A DNA stretch of 64,000 nucleotides from Medicago truncatula (GCF_003473485.1 NC_053046.1:2862001-2926000); one strand, 5' to 3'; shown: positions 34,101-46,219, counted from the first letter of the stretch. Notes: generated by a model from the sequence alone, not told the origin. Translations and numbers: made by a program.

Positions 34101-34835
34101 AAACTGTTTGGGAGGAGCTTATGGAAACAGCTAATGATATGTTCATAAGGTGTTTTCAGCTTATTTCCATAAACTCTTCTGAATAGCTTATAAAAACAAC
34201 TTATAGATTATATACTGCATTTCATTATGTTATAGAAATAGTTTACGTATAAGCACTTATATGATAAAAGCTTAGTTAAGTTTCTTATTCAAACAGGGCC
34301 GATATATATCTTAATTCTCTTCACCCGGGATTTAAAATACTGTATCAAAACCTTAATATCTAGGTTTTTGATATCTTGGCAAGCACAAAGTAATTAAAAT
34401 TTCAGCTGCATAAGTATACTATTAAACCACAATTTTCTGCAACACTAAGATAAAAAAGCGGCCGCAACTTATAAAGCTTCCACTTTTGACTGTGATTGTT
34501 TTACCCAATTAAAGTTCCATCTCAAAACATATACCAAGAGCATAAAAATAGTGAAATCATAAAAATAATATCAACAAGTGGGTATTGCATATGATCATAT
34601 TATTTTTTGATACCTCAAAAAGAAGATCAATAACACGCTTCATTTGAGCACCAACAGGAGCTTTACGAATACTATTAATATGTTGAAGTCTCTCCGTATC
34701 GGTCGAAAATTTGACCGGAGCAAGAGCATTTGGCACAGATGCAGATACAGCCTTGTTTGCTGCTATACTCGATAGTGTTGATTGACATTTCTCTTGCTGC
34801 TTTTTGAATCTATCTAGCTTTCCTTGCAACGCCAT
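31122..34835 (-). CDS. TFIIE-beta: General transcription factor IIE subunit beta
   Basis: Four exons on the minus strand, 34614-34835, 33379-33510, 33133-33249 and 31122-31463, each a whole number of codons, give 270 residues, near the usual plant length. The start reads MALQGKLDRFKKQQEKCQST and the region around RVIDLLFE begins the first winged-helix. Exon 2 (TRQALTLEQINETCHVDMKA, then KVRYDGERFSYK) and exon 3 (SKHALRDKKELLFLIRKFPE, GIAVIDLKDSYPTVMEDLQ) carry the TFIIE beta core. The last exon (GGREIWLLSNFDSQEDIAYP, then PIKVDDDLKQLFRGIELP) is the second winged-helix/tandem region, followed by a Lys-rich tail (KPKPKKKKNEITKRTK) that fits DNA contact or nuclear import. With TFIIE alpha it recruits TFIIH to the Pol II pre-initiation complex. 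The leader probably has an intron, as the ATG directly follows an acceptor (TTCAG). Confidence 0.92.
31690..31816. mobile_element. MITE in the last TFIIE beta intron
   Basis: ACACACTCTTTTATTGGTTA at the left pairs with TAACAATAAAAGTGAGTGTT at the right, with CCCAC/GTGGG stems inside. No target duplication is evident. Confidence 0.5.
32169..32390. mobile_element. MITE in the last TFIIE beta intron (GGTCCGTTTGGATT)
   Basis: Left GGTCCGTTTGGATTGGCTTA, right TAAGCCTAATCCAAACGGTG followed by ACC; the arms then pair through AAGCTTATTTATTT. Superfamily not decided because no clear target duplication is seen. Confidence 0.6.
32391..33132. other. Intron sequence of TFIIE beta
   Basis: Contains a short GGGAT/AGGCTA-rich degenerate repeat (about 32030-32540: GGGACAAGATT, GGGATAGGC, GGGATAGTTAGGG). 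No coding content. Confidence 0.4.
34100..34302. mobile_element. MITE in TFIIE beta intron 1
   Basis: ACTGTTTGGGAGGAGCTTAT at the left and CTTATTCAAACAGGGCC at the right, with AGCTTAT/ATAAGC arms. Left terminus eroded. Confidence 0.45.
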
Positions 34836-35260
34836 CTGAATTTCAAATCAAATCAATTTCTAAGGTTCATCAAAATGATCAATTCTTCTAGGTTTTCACT
34901 TTTATATGCAAAATCAATGGGGAAACAACAACATATACTAATGTACTGAAACTTAATTAGAATGATAAAAATTGAATTGTTATAATAAGTTTTGAAAACA
35001 ATTCAATCAAAGAGAGGGTTATTGAAATTTGATTTTTGTGATCGGAAATGGTGAAAAGGGGAAAGTAGAAGAGAATTGAAATTTGAAGAGCGTGTTGAAA
35101 TCGAGAAAGTAATAATAATAATCGGAAGAAGAATATGTATGTAGAGCGAATTAAATTTGAGAGATGAAAAGAAAGATAACCGTGATTGAGTTCGTCACAG
35201 ATTTTTCGATATGGATGAAGGAATGCAGAAAAAGAAAGTCTTTGCAGTTTTTTTCCTTGT
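34836..35260 (-). promoter_or_regulatory. TFIIE beta leader intron and first non-coding exon
   Basis: The minus strand shows an exon-like run ending CAATCACG/GTTATC near 35180 and an acceptor TTCAG immediately before the ATG, consistent with a leader intron of about 345 bases. Inferred from consensus only. Confidence 0.4.
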
Positions 35261-35408
35261 TATTCTATTTTCTTTTTTTTCCTTTCATTTTACAGGTATT
35301 TAATATTTATTTACTTTCTCTTTCAAAAAAAAAATAATATATATTTATTTACTTTCTGACTTTCTGTGAAAGAAAATTTAATTTACTCTTTTTCTTTAAC
35401 GAAATATA

Positions 35409-35686
35409 TTTCCTCCTTCCCAAATTGTATGTCGCTCTAGGGGAGAGAATTTATCCCAAATTATATGTCGTTTTACAATATCAATGCAACATTAATATTA
35501 TTTTTCCTATTATAACATTAACTATTTATTACTATCTCTTCTTTCAATTCTTTCATTTATATTTTCCATATTATTTATTAAGGACAATTTTATAAAACAA
35601 TTCATAATATATTTTTTCCACATAATAATTGCATTTCTTAATATGTCTGAAATGCCAAAACGTCATACAATTTAAGACGGAGAGAG
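35409..35686. mobile_element. Stowaway-like MITE
   Basis: TA-flanked. Left TTTCCTCCTTCCCAAATTGT, right CATACAATTTAAGACGGAGA. The arms pair through CAAATTGTATG/CATACAATTT. Confidence 0.7.
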
Positions 35687-35689
35687 TAT

Positions 35690-36850
35690 TTTTATTCTAG
35701 AACTAGAATTCAAGCTGAACCATGGATAAAATCGGTGTAAATTAGATTATATTCACTTTTTAGACGAGTTTCAAATTATCAATGCCTCTTTTTTCCCCTT
35801 GTATTTGAAAGTATTATCTTGTCGATAAAGTTCGCATAATTAGTTAGGAAGTTGATTCACTCGCAAAATTATATATTTAATTTTCAATGTCAGCGTGAAA
35901 ATTGCTTTGATTGATAATATATAACTACCTCAATTAGCATTCATCGAGTCTTGACCCTTGAAGATGTCATGACTCTGTTGAGCCTTTAGAGCTCAACTTA
36001 AAAGAAAATAGTGAATCAAAATAGAGATAAACGCAGTAGAATTTAAAATTTTATTTTCCTTCCTTGGATCTATAGAGATGATCATGAATAAGTGATAGGT
36101 ATTTTACCTCGAATCGTTTCTAATTACGAGCAAAGAAAGTGCAAGGATGCCTCTATTGGTCTACGCAAACATAACTTCTCTAATGATAGATGCTAATCAA
36201 ATTGAACTGAATTTCTCAATAATGTACACCATATCCTACAGTGTTATATGTTTAAGTTAAATGCATTGTTTGTTACAGTTTATCATGTTTCATAATTTAA
36301 GTAATAAATCCTAATTTTTAATTTAATCATACATTTTTACGGTGATATTTTATCAAGAGGCGTACATACATTTTTTCATGTTATTCGGGAAGAAAAATTT
36401 CATCTATATAACTCATGGTGGTCAGCATCGAAGTCCCTGATTCAGGTTTGAAGAAAATATCAAATTTTAGATTTCTCTTAGCTTAATTTGTTAAAGAAAT
36501 TGAAGAGTTTTCGTACACGACAAGAAAGCATGCATATGTATGCTTAATTCATTGAATTCAAAGTTTCAACCATATTCGAGATAGATAACTACAGCCACTA
36601 AGATAAACACATATAGTTGAATAATGTTGGTGAGATCATGATGGTGTCCAAAAGTAAATAACCACTTTGAGACAATGGTCTTTTTACCTTGTTGTCCATG
36701 TGTCAAGGGGGTAAACATCCTCTCCATTTATAATTTTTTCCATTTATTGTAATTTAGAGAGAGAAAAACATAAAAAAATAAGTGATAGGTCATATTACTA
36801 AGTGAATTCCACCATCAATTTTTTTTGTCTATCTCTCTTCAAATTGCAAC
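35690..36850. other. Intergenic
   Basis: No gene seen. Confidence 0.5.
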
Positions 36851-37367
36851 TAGGGGAGGGAACAGGCCATGCCGTCCGATAGAGGCCTATTTAAAGCCTA
36901 GCTCGGCCCAACTCGTTTATTAACAAGGCCAGGCTCAAGATTTTTTTATAAAGCCTATTTAATTAAATAGGCTAGACTAAGGTTTACAAAATAAGCCTAT
37001 TAAGCCAGTCAGGCCGGCCTATTAAACTTTTTATGTTTAATATATCTTCCATTATTGATATCGTTGAAGTTTTTTTCTCATAAACTCAAGCCTTCATATG
37101 ATTCGTTATTTAGTAGTAGATATATTGGTGTGATTAGACCTTCGTAAGATTTCATTATTTAGTATCAAATATATTCATGTGCTTTAGGCCTTCGTAACAG
37201 GCTTTTAAATAGGCTTTCAGGCTTCATCAGGCCTTTAAATAGGCCACATCAGGCCTCGAAAATGAGCCTATGACGGATAATAGGCCAGGCTCAAGCCTAT
37301 AAGTTTTGAAGTAGGTCAGGCTTAGGCCTTACAAAGCCCGGCCCGGCTTAGCCTATTTCCACTCCTA
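36851..37367. mobile_element. hAT-type MITE, GGCCTATT-rich
   Basis: Termini TAGGGGAGGGAA and TTTCCACTCCTA with the 8-bp target duplication ATTGCAAC at 36843-36850 and 37368-37375. The interior is rich in AGGCCTATTTAA, GGCCCGGC and similar motifs typical of a widespread plant hAT family. Confidence 0.85.
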
Positions 37368-37375
37368 ATTGCAAC

Positions 37376-38362
37376 AAATGAAAAAAGTAATAAATGGAGA
37401 GGATCTTAACCCGTTTCGGGTAAAGTAGGATCCTCTCTATTTAATACCATCTCCATTTTTTCCATTTTCATAAAGGTATAATGAAATTTGAAAAAAATTA
37501 ATTGTAGAGAGATCCACTTAGTGGTAGGATCCATTATATAATTTTTTGTATATATCTTTCACCAAATGACATTCTCCATTTATTTTAAGCAAATAAAGAG
37601 TATCTTTACTCAAAGTTTTAAAATATAAGGAAAAAAATTGATCAATAAAATTAATGTATTTGATTTAAAATTTGTATTAAATACATTAAATTTTATTGAC
37701 CAATTTTTACTTATATTTTAAAACAGAAGAAGTATAAAGTAAAGAAGAAAAAAACTAGAGCTTGATAATACGAGGCGCTACTAATTATGTGAACTGCTAC
37801 TAATAAATATCGAGTTGGATAGATGCATGAATAACTACTTTTGTTATAATTCTAGTGTAGTTTTGATATGGTGTGAAATTTTCAATATTAATGTAATTTT
37901 TAACTTTGCTTCCATATTATTTTATTTTCTTACTGTAGTTTTGGTATGTATGTATGTATTGGAGCTCTACACCCGCATAAGTTGTGTTAGATTAGGACTC
38001 AAAAATAGATAAATAATCAAAATACACAGTAAAGCCAACATCATTGCTAGGTAGAGATCGATACTACACTCTAACTAGAGACAAAAGTAAAGCATTGAGT
38101 GAGATTAGTCCATCAATGATGATAATCGAAAAATGAATTAGATATTTTTCTTTTTTTTTCCTTGTAATAATGACTTTAAAGAAAAAAGTTTCACATTGTC
38201 AACAAACTACTGCAATGACTGTGGTTTTTATCGAACAATACAGTTATTTCTATCTTTTCAAATAACTTAAACAGATGTCATCCATATTATTTTATTTTAC
38301 TTGAAATTGTATTAAAGCAATTAGTGACTAGTTACTAAAGTATTTTATACTGAAGGCCATGT
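37376..38362. other. Intergenic
   Basis: AT-rich. An inverted pair near 37610-37730 (TTAAAATATAAG ... CTTATATTTTAAAA) suggests another small MITE. No gene. Confidence 0.4.
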
Positions 38363-38371
38363 ATTTAATAA

Positions 38372-39350
38372 GGGTGATGATAGGTAGACCACTTTATGTG
38401 GCAATCCCACCTTATACACCTCTTGTGGCACAATTTAACTTAAAATAATAAAAAATGAATTCTCTCTCTTGAGTGCCTTTCCCCTTCTCTTTCTTCTCCC
38501 TCTCTCTTTACCACCACCACAGTCCACAACAACCAGCGCCGACGCCGGAACTAATAAAACTCAAATCCTGCCGTCACCTCCGCCGACCGTGGTTCCTCCT
38601 TCCTTCACCGGCCGTGGCACGTCTTCTCCACACAAAAAAAAAAACATTCATAAAAAAAAAGGACATAAAAAAATTATGCAAATTTCTCCTTTCGATGGCC
38701 AAGAAGTAGATGCTTCATCTCTTGGATGGGCTATGTCAGCAGTTTCATCTAGAGCATTCAAGTTACATGGTAACAAGCAATCGAATGGGGTAAACTTTGA
38801 CATTCCCATGATGCTCCCTCTAATTGACATGTGTAATAATAGTTTCAATCCAAATGCTAGAATTGTTCAGGAACAAGAAAGTAGCACAAAGATGTGGGTG
38901 AAGGCATGTTATTTCATACTCTTTCCTTAATGACTCCTCTCCCAGACACATACACTCACACGTCAAATTCTGAGGAATTTTCTTTTTAGAAACAACTATA
39001 CTTTGGATTTTTCTTTGCTGAGGAATTCAATCTTTGCCATAGGTTGTGGCTGAGAAAGCAATCAAGGAAGACGACCCTTTATTACTTTGGTATGGATGTT
39101 TAAGCAATGATCTTTTCCTTCTTGATTATGGATAGGAGAAAACAAAGATACCCTTGGAAAACGAGCAGTATTGTCGGAGATGGAAGTGCGGCGGATGATT
39201 TGAGATGAAAGGGGAAGTTTGAGAGAGGGGATGGTCTCTGAATGAATCAGAAAAACAAAATTAAAAATGGGTAAATTTACAAAAATGTCCCTGCCACATA
39301 GGGGTGGTACAAGAGTGGTACAAAAAAGATATATCTACCAATATTTACTC
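38372..39350. mobile_element. Probable Pack-MULE
   Basis: 9-bp target duplication ATTTAATAA at 38363-38371 and 39351-39359. The ends GGGTGATGATAGGTAGA and the complement of GAGTAAATATTGGTAGA share about 12 of 17 bases. Inside are a CT/Pro-rich leader and a captured SET-domain gene fragment. The termini are diverged, so the class call rests mainly on the perfect 9-bp duplication. Confidence 0.65.
38676..39135 (+). pseudogene. Captured SET-domain (RuBisCO LSMT-like) fragment
   Basis: Reads DGQEVDASSLGWAMSAVSSR, ...NGVNFDIPMMLPLIDMCNNS, FNPNARIVQEQESSTKMWVK and, after a retained intron with an acceptor at CATAG near 39044, VVAEKAIKEDDPLLLWYGCL and SNDLFLLDYG. This matches the end of the SET domain of the plant Rubisco-methyltransferase-like family (L-DMCNN...N, then YG--SND-FLLDYG). 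The N-terminal SET half and the substrate-binding domain are missing and a stop follows DYG. The Pro-rich open frame upstream from 38469 starts without ATG and is low-complexity. Confidence 0.75.
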
Positions 39351-39359
39351 ATTTAATAA

Positions 39360-40554
39360 TCAATTCACATCATGTACGTACCCACACACATGCACACGCA
39401 TTCACAAAACACACACACGCATATACACACACATATACATACATATAACATACATGTGTGTGTGTAACACACTAAATTCATGATTTGCATATCTCATTTC
39501 CTTAAAAAAAAAAAAAAAAAAAAAGATTTGCATATCTCATGGATGTCCCTACCATGTGAATGCAAGTTAAATCAAATGTATGTATAGTCCTACACTCCTA
39601 GCTCTTTACAAGAAAATGTATCGTCCAAGCCATGATAGCAATTTTCACCATAATATTATTTTAAGTGATTTGGTGTATGTTTGAAATAACACTGAATTTA
39701 AAAATTTATGGTAATATCGTAATTTTGTTTTGACACTATCATTATTTTGTTGGCAGCCGGTGGAATATTGTGAAGCAGGGAGGTTGTTTAGGAGTTGCCA
39801 CATGATTGCTACTTTTTTCTTCTAGTCAAGTAACTTATTTTTTATGACGTAACAACTTCTTAGTGGTAGTCAATGTGTATCATATCAATTGTATGATGAT
39901 TTTGGAACAACTTTGCACATTTTGTGCTAGTTTGTTGAAAATAAAAAGAGGTTTGGATGCATTCTCCTCTAAAAGAAAAGGTTGGATACATTGATTAGTA
40001 GAGAGAGAGAGAGAGAAAAGAGAGGTTAGATGCATTGGATCTTATGTAATAATATTCAACGAATATGCTATAATAGCAGCAGTCGGGTTACATCATATGT
40101 TGTGTGTTGTGGCCCTTAATCCTTTGACAAAATTTCATTTCTCTAATAGTTTGATACATGCCATTTGAAATATGCAACATCGTAATTAATGTCTATGTGT
40201 TACTTCTTGTTAACTTTTTAATCATCGTGACCGATTAAAATTAGACCATGGACTTGCTTTCAGGGAGGATTTTACGGTCTTTAATTTTTTGGTTTGTTTC
40301 ACTATCAAGATAATTGTATATCAAAAGTTAGTAAGGTGGATAAAGTTGTTTTAGGGAAAGATATTTGAAAACTTCATCACATAATTAAAAAACTTCATTG
40401 GCTCCATCCATTAATACTTCATCGTACACACAATACACACAGCAAAATACAGTAATTATAAACCCCAAGCAAAGCCAAAGTAGCTACCTAAATGAAGTTT
40501 TAGCAAAAAAACTTCAACTTATTGAAAGAACACACCATTGATCACATACACATT
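39360..40554. other. Intergenic; CA/TA-rich simple repeats
   Basis: (CA)n/(TA)n-like degenerate run at 39380-39475 and a poly-A at 39505-39524. The 3' flank of the first thaumatin-like gene is at the right end. No gene. Confidence 0.55.
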
Positions 40555-41280
40555 TCAATACACACCGGTCTGGTTTAGTGACATCTCAATATGAGGAGCT
40601 CCAAGAGGACAGAAAACAACTTTATAGTTAGATCCAGCAGGACAAGTGAAAGTACTTGTTGGATCATCTTGAGGGTAACTGTATGAATCATGACACCTAT
40701 CCTTAAAAAACCTTGAGAATTTAGTGGGCCCACAGCTTCCTTGGCCATTAGTGCAACAATATTCATTGGTCTTAAAAACAGTACAAGGGTTGTTACAGCC
40801 ACCTTGAGTCCTCAATTCGTTAGGGCACTGTCCGTTGATATCGGCAGTGCAACTGATTTTATGACATCCACCGTTAAGAGGGAAGAAATCCATTGGGATA
40901 TTGAAACCATCGACAAGAGAGATGTCGTAGAAATCTTGATTTCCGAATTGGTTTAACGCATATTCGGCTAATGTGTTTGGTGGGACACCCCAACCGGTAC
41001 ATTGGAGTCCACCGGTGCAGTCTCCTGTTTGGCAACGGCCACGACCGCTGCCATCAAAGTTGCAACCGGTACGACCCCAAATACGAGCCATGGCGGTACC
41101 AGGATTAACCCAGAGGTTCCATGTTTGACCGCGGTCGAGGCGGCGACCACCACCTGGGCTAGCAGCTGCCCAAACGGTGTAAGGGCAATTGTTGACGATC
41201 TCAAAGTTGGCTGCTTGTGAAGGAGTGAGGGTGAGTAGTAGGGAGCATAGTGTGAATGTGAGGATTGATAAGAAAGTCAT
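40555..41280 (-). CDS. Thaumatin-like protein, osmotin type (PR-5)
   Basis: 241 residues, one exon. A signal peptide ([20 protein letters not shown], cleavage after SQA) precedes the mature start [20 protein letters not shown]. The thaumatin signature [16 protein letters not shown], all 16 cysteines and the acidic-cleft residues (R in ARIWGRT, E in LAEYALN, D in [11 protein letters not shown] and CTADINGQC) are present, as expected for a PR-5 antifungal protein. After the last Cys (FCP) a tail [16 protein letters not shown] remains, like the C-terminal vacuolar-sorting propeptides of osmotins; the neighbour at 45464 lacks it. TATA box at 41317-41324. Tandem-like pair with 45464-46174 on the same strand, about 4.2 kb apart. 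Confidence 0.93.
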   Translation of the reverse strand: MTFLSILTFTLCSLLLTLTPSQAANFEIVNNCPYTVWAAASPGGGRRLDRGQTWNLWVNPGTAMARIWGRTGCNFDGSGRGRCQTGDCTGGLQCTGWGVPPNTLAEYALNQFGNQDFYDISLVDGFNIPMDFFPLNGGCHKISCTADINGQCPNELRTQGGCNNPCTVFKTNEYCCTNGQGSCGPTKFSRFFKDRCHDSYSYPQDDPTSTFTCPAGSNYKVVFCPLGAPHIEMSLNQTGVY

Positions 41281-41316
41281 TTTGTTATATGGATATTGGA
41301 TGTATGCTAGTTTAGG

Positions 41317-41324
41317 TTTATATA
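41317..41324 (-). promoter_or_regulatory. TATA box of the osmotin-type gene
   Basis: CTATATAAAC on the minus strand, about 40 bases before the start codon. Confidence 0.65.
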
Positions 41325-41329
41325 GCCAA

Positions 41330-43900
41330 TTTTGAGTAAGGATGGGACTCGGCGGCCATCACATTTGGGCAATTATAATATTCATTTTTTCCCGTCACTT
41401 TCTCACTAGTGCTTAAAATCATGAACTTTAGTCAATAATCAATATCTTAGATAGGTAGATACTTGACTATTTTGTTGTTATATAGAGTTTAATACATAGC
41501 TATTATTATTATTTATTTTTTTAATGTCATAGCTACTTACTTGAAAGTTGAAACATTGTAAATTCTTACATAAAAGTCTTCTTTAGGTGTTCTTTAAGGA
41601 TTCATAATTAAAAAAATATTATTTAAACAAGTTAAATAGTTCACAATACACCAAATACATAAATTTTGTAAAAACTTATCATTTTAGGTGATTAAAAAGT
41701 GTTATGAGGATATTAGTTAATATTTCAATGCATAAATATACTTCTCAAATGAATACTAAATTTATGACGAAAAAAATACAGGGGGCTTCTACGGTGCAGT
41801 CAGAAAATTGACTTTTTTGAAAAAGTTAATTTTAATTTTAATGTTTGATTCATTTTTAAATTGTTGATTACTGATTAATGATCAATAGTAATTCATCTAG
41901 TAATGCTTGTAACATCTTGGACTTACAGGTACTATTTTATCGTTGACATCTTTAACATGCAAACATATTTGATGATATTATCTGATAGTCTTAAGTGTTA
42001 CACTTTATGGAATGTTAAACTTGAAACAAGGTAAAATAAAATTAGATTAAGTGTAGTCATTTTCATAACTTCACCATAGAATTTTCCATACAACCATCTT
42101 ACTATCATCATTATAAACAAACAAAAATTATTTTTTAGATTTATTAAATAATCTATAAAATAGTTTTTTTTTTGCTTATCACAATAACTGAAGGATGTAG
42201 TATATACCTACCTCAATCGATAATCAACTTGTTTTTTGCACAATAAGTGAGGGGCTTATACTCTTATATCCTAATAATACATAATTTTTATTATAGAAAC
42301 AAGCGGGTTAGTAGTTTGCTATGCTCGTAGTTTCCTGACATTATTACTTTTCAATTTCTATCACTATTTCTCATCATATTACCCAACAAATTGCGTATTT
42401 CTTCATAATTTTCTTCTCTAATCTTTGCTGGCATTGAGAATATAGAAAAAGAAAAACAAGTTGACCTAGCTTTCATAATGAAAAGGTCCCCGGCGGCTAT
42501 CTGCCTAACTAGCTCAGCTCGATCTATAATGAAGATAATATCATAAAACATGATGTCATTTTAATTTAATACAAGTTGAGTGTTACAAGTTTTATACACT
42601 TTCTAAAAAAAAAAAAATTATAAACTAGTACTGTACGGTCGATATTTTATTTGTTTGTTCCCCGAATTCTTCACTTCTTTAATTTATTGAATGAAATTTT
42701 TGTCGCTAGAATAATTATTGAAAAAATAATTCATTTCATTCGTCTTTATTTGAAAAAAAAAAAATTCTTCACATTTTCTTTGTATCTCAATATAAATCTC
42801 TTTACCAACTTCTCTCACATTTAATAATAAATACTATCTAATGAGAAAGAGAAAAGTGAGAACTTTCAGTAAGGTAAAAGAGAATGAAATCTTGTGTGTA
42901 TTCATTTTGATCAATATTCTGTTCAGATCTTTACTAGTGTACACCTTTCACTTATATACAATCTAATGTGTTGTTCTACGCAAAATCTAATGAGTATATA
43001 TAGTTTTTCCTTCAAAAAAATGATTATATAGTTTTCTTACAACAAAATAATTTCGTTTATTTAAATTGATAGATTACATCGATAGATCATAAACTCTTCT
43101 ACTATCTTCATATTGGAATTTTTAGAGAACCCATAGCTCTTGATTCAATTTTATTTAAAATAAACTTTAAAAAAATTGCAGCCTACCTAAAAAAAAAAAA
43201 AAAAAAAAAAAAAAGTAGCCTTGTCTATGTAGCTTTGTTGTTAAATAACTTTTTGAAGTATTCATGTAACTAAAAGTTGTGTTGCTTAATAATGTGTCTA
43301 TTCTACCAAGTACCAAACAAACATGATAATGTGTTTGTTAAGTTTGTTATTGGAAGTCCAAGCCACCAAAATGATCATAAACTTTGTAATATATATGACC
43401 TCAAAATTATCATTTATGTTACGAAAATTCTAAAAAACGATCCTTGAATTTGTAAAACATTACCAAAGTTGGTATATTTACGTTCCTCCGTCAGTTGACA
43501 CCTCTTTTCCATACTCTTAATACGTAAAACCTTTTTTTTTCTTTCCATATGTATTACCTACAATCTCCCTTAACATTCTTCCACAAACATCCTCCCATTT
43601 TCTTCTATTATTCATTGAAAAAATTATGGTTTGGAGTTAACACGATGTCGTTTTAGGACTTTTCGAGTAATATGTTGTCCTTGCAAGTGTGCAGAGACCG
43701 TTGGAGACCCCCATTCCCATGCATGGAAGCAATGAAACTATGGCAAGGTTTCACCTATCCAATCCCATGTATTTTCATATTCCGATGTAAAAATAATGCA
43801 AAAATTGCTAAGGCTCTGTTTAAAAAATTGCTAAAAGTAATATATATGTAAACAATGGTGCAAAATAAAAATAATGCAAAAATTTCCACTTTAGAAACTA
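41330..43900. other. Intergenic between the two PR-5 genes
   Basis: AT-rich, with long A/T runs (for example 43188-43214). I see no gene or complete element. Confidence 0.5.
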
Positions 43901-43901
43901 A

Positions 43902-44659
43902 GGCTCTGTTTGGTAAAAATAAGTTATAAGCTAGTTGATAGCTGATAAGCTATCTTATAGCTGAAAAACTAACTTATAGCTGAAAAACTAGTTGTTTGAA
44001 ATTAAAGTGTTTGGTAAAATTTGCTTTTGAAATGAGTGATAAATATAAAATGACATAAAAGTACATGTGTCTTTATTTTTTTTATAAATTACATTTATAA
44101 ATATTTTCAACTGTTATATTTGTCTTAAATATTTAATTTATTTCAAAGTATTTTTTATCTTTAAAATGATAATTGTGATTTATGAATTTAATTGATATAT
44201 TTTTTTAACGAATCTTGTCTAACTTCATTTTTATATTTTTTTAATGATTTTTTTCTTTCTATTTGAATCAGTAAATAAGTTAAAAGAAAAAAAAATGATA
44301 ATATGAATATACAAGTTCAATAGAAATAAAGGGAAAAAAAAGAATTAAAGAAAAATGAATAATAAAGTAGTAACTAAGTGTTTTCTTAAAAAAAAAAAAA
44401 ATATAAAGGAACGTGGGCAGTTTTATCCTTTTAAGTGGGAAATTTATTTTTATAAAAAATAATATTAAAGGTTAAAAATGGAAGAAAATGTAAAAAGCTA
44501 TCAGCTATAAGCTAAAAAGCTATTTGAAATAGTTTCTCAAAAAAAGCTATAAGCTCGTGAGAAAAGTTTATTATCAAACACATCACATTTTCATCCAACA
44601 AGCTTATAAGTTAGTCCAACAAACTATAAGCTAGATTATTTGTGTTACCAAACACACCC
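43902..44659. mobile_element. PIF/Harbinger-type (Tourist) MITE
   Basis: Ends GGCTCTGTTTGGTAA and TTACCAAACACACCC, flanked by TAA (43899-43901 and 44660-44662). Subterminal arms contain repeated AGCTATAAGCTA-type motifs. No transposase remains. Confidence 0.75.
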
Positions 44660-44662
44660 TAA

Positions 44663-45463
44663 ATCAAAGTCGTATTTGTGGACAAAATGAACGATTTGTG
44701 AAAATGATTTTTATTTTTTTAGTAGATGACAATGAATCAGGTAACAATTAAACATGACGAATAGGGGATATAACGCTGTTTGGTACCTGGTGGATGAGGC
44801 AAGGGAATTAAAGAGCGATAAAGAGGGTCAAGACAGAATCATTTTTTCTAAGTATGACAATAAACTAACTCATATAATTGTAGTAGATAATAAACTTTGA
44901 TTAAAGACGAATATTTTTTCTATCTCCCAATTAAACTTCGAATTACTAGGATTCAATCTCCTAAAACTTAGAGGGTTAAATCAAAAAAAGAAAAAAACTA
45001 ATATAACAATGTAAAAATATCTTGTACATCAAAATGAAAACTCTTGCAAGAATTATAGCTAATCATATATAGATCAAAACAATCATAGCTGAATAAACCG
45101 TAACTATAATTCATAACTGGAGCTACATATCAATTGTCCCAAATGATGTGGGATACAGGCTGCACATATGACATATCCATGTTTAATTTGTAATACTATG
45201 TACCATATGAATCAAAGTCTCTTATTAATAAATATCAATTAATTTGTTCTCAGGATCAGAATTTACTTTTACATAAATCTTACTTTATTCTATGACAAGG
45301 CTCTAGAGCACATCAATATTCCATAGATGTACAAAGGAATCCCCTAAAGATTACCCATTTATTTGGTTACAGATACATATATCAAATTTTACAATAAGAA
45401 TCACAAATTGTAAACAAGACAAATAAAAATCAATAAAAAGAGAAGTTAATAAAAACAAGTAAT
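44663..45463. other. Intergenic / 3' flank of thaumatin-like gene 2
   Basis: No gene seen. Confidence 0.5.
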
Positions 45464-46174
45464 TTAAGGACAAAAGACAACATCATAAGTTGTTCCTCCC
45501 ATACAAGAGAATGTGCTGGTTGCATCATCTTTAGGGTAACTATAAGCATAAGGGCACCTATCCTTAAAGAACTTAGAATAAGTTGTTGGACCACATGTGG
45601 CAGAGGCATTGGTAGCTGCAGATCTAGCAGAATCAGAGTTGCAACAATATTCAGTTGTATCAAACGTAGTACAAGGATTGTTACATCCACCTGGTACCTT
45701 AAGTGGAGTAGGACACTCTCCGTTAATATCGGCGGTACAATTAACGGTACCACAAGAATTTAAAGACGGTTTTAACTGAATTGGAATATTGAAACCTTGT
45801 ACAAGCGAAACATCGTAAAAATCAAGGTCGTTATACATGTTCAAAGCAAATTCCATGATTGTGTTTGGTGGCGTACCAATTGTTTTACACTCTAGTGTCC
45901 CATTGCAATCACCGGTTTGACACTTTCCGAGACCTGAATTGTCGAAAGTGCAATTGGTTCGACCCCAGATTCTTGCGTTACTTGTACCGTTGGTTATGTT
46001 CATGTTCCATGATTCACCGGTGTTGAGTTTCATGCCGCCACCGGGGAAGGCTGCAGCCCATACGGTGTAGTTGCATTTGTTTGTGATATTGAATCTTCCT
46101 GCTTGTGCTGCAGCTATGGATGTTATGGCTATGAGAAGGAAGATTGAGAGATTTGTTTTCATGATGATGGCCAT
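45464..46174 (-). CDS. Thaumatin-like protein (PR-5), apoplastic type
   Basis: 236 residues, one exon, from MAIIMKTNLSIFLLIAITSI; the Met at residue 5 could also serve. Signal peptide to about AAAQA, mature start GRFNITNKCNYTVWAAAFPG. The signature is GLGKCQTGDCNGTLEC; 16 cysteines and cleft acidic residues (MEFALN, FYDVSLVQGFN, CTADINGEC) are present. It ends directly at VVFCP with no extension, so secretion to the apoplast is likelier than vacuolar targeting. Unlike its neighbour it has many N-x-S/T sites (NIT, NYT, NIT, NGT, NCT, NGT, NCT, NAS). There is also an insertion (SDSARSAATNASA) in the loop after YCC, where its neighbour has only TNGQG. Confidence 0.92.
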   Translation of the reverse strand: MAIIMKTNLSIFLLIAITSIAAAQAGRFNITNKCNYTVWAAAFPGGGMKLNTGESWNMNITNGTSNARIWGRTNCTFDNSGLGKCQTGDCNGTLECKTIGTPPNTIMEFALNMYNDLDFYDVSLVQGFNIPIQLKPSLNSCGTVNCTADINGECPTPLKVPGGCNNPCTTFDTTEYCCNSDSARSAATNASATCGPTTYSKFFKDRCPYAYSYPKDDATSTFSCMGGTTYDVVFCP

Positions 46175-46208
46175 TTTTGTGTATGATGAAAAATGAATGA
46201 GAGGTAGG

Positions 46209-46219
46209 TTTTATAAATA
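46209..46219 (-). promoter_or_regulatory. TATA-like box of thaumatin-like gene 2
   Basis: ATTTATAAAAC on the minus strand about 35 bases before the ATG. Confidence 0.55.

Noticed and set aside
38469-38675. Pro-rich N-terminal part of the open frame before the SET fragment
   Set aside because: No ATG, low-complexity, and derived from a CT-rich leader with an A run; not evidence of a signal peptide.
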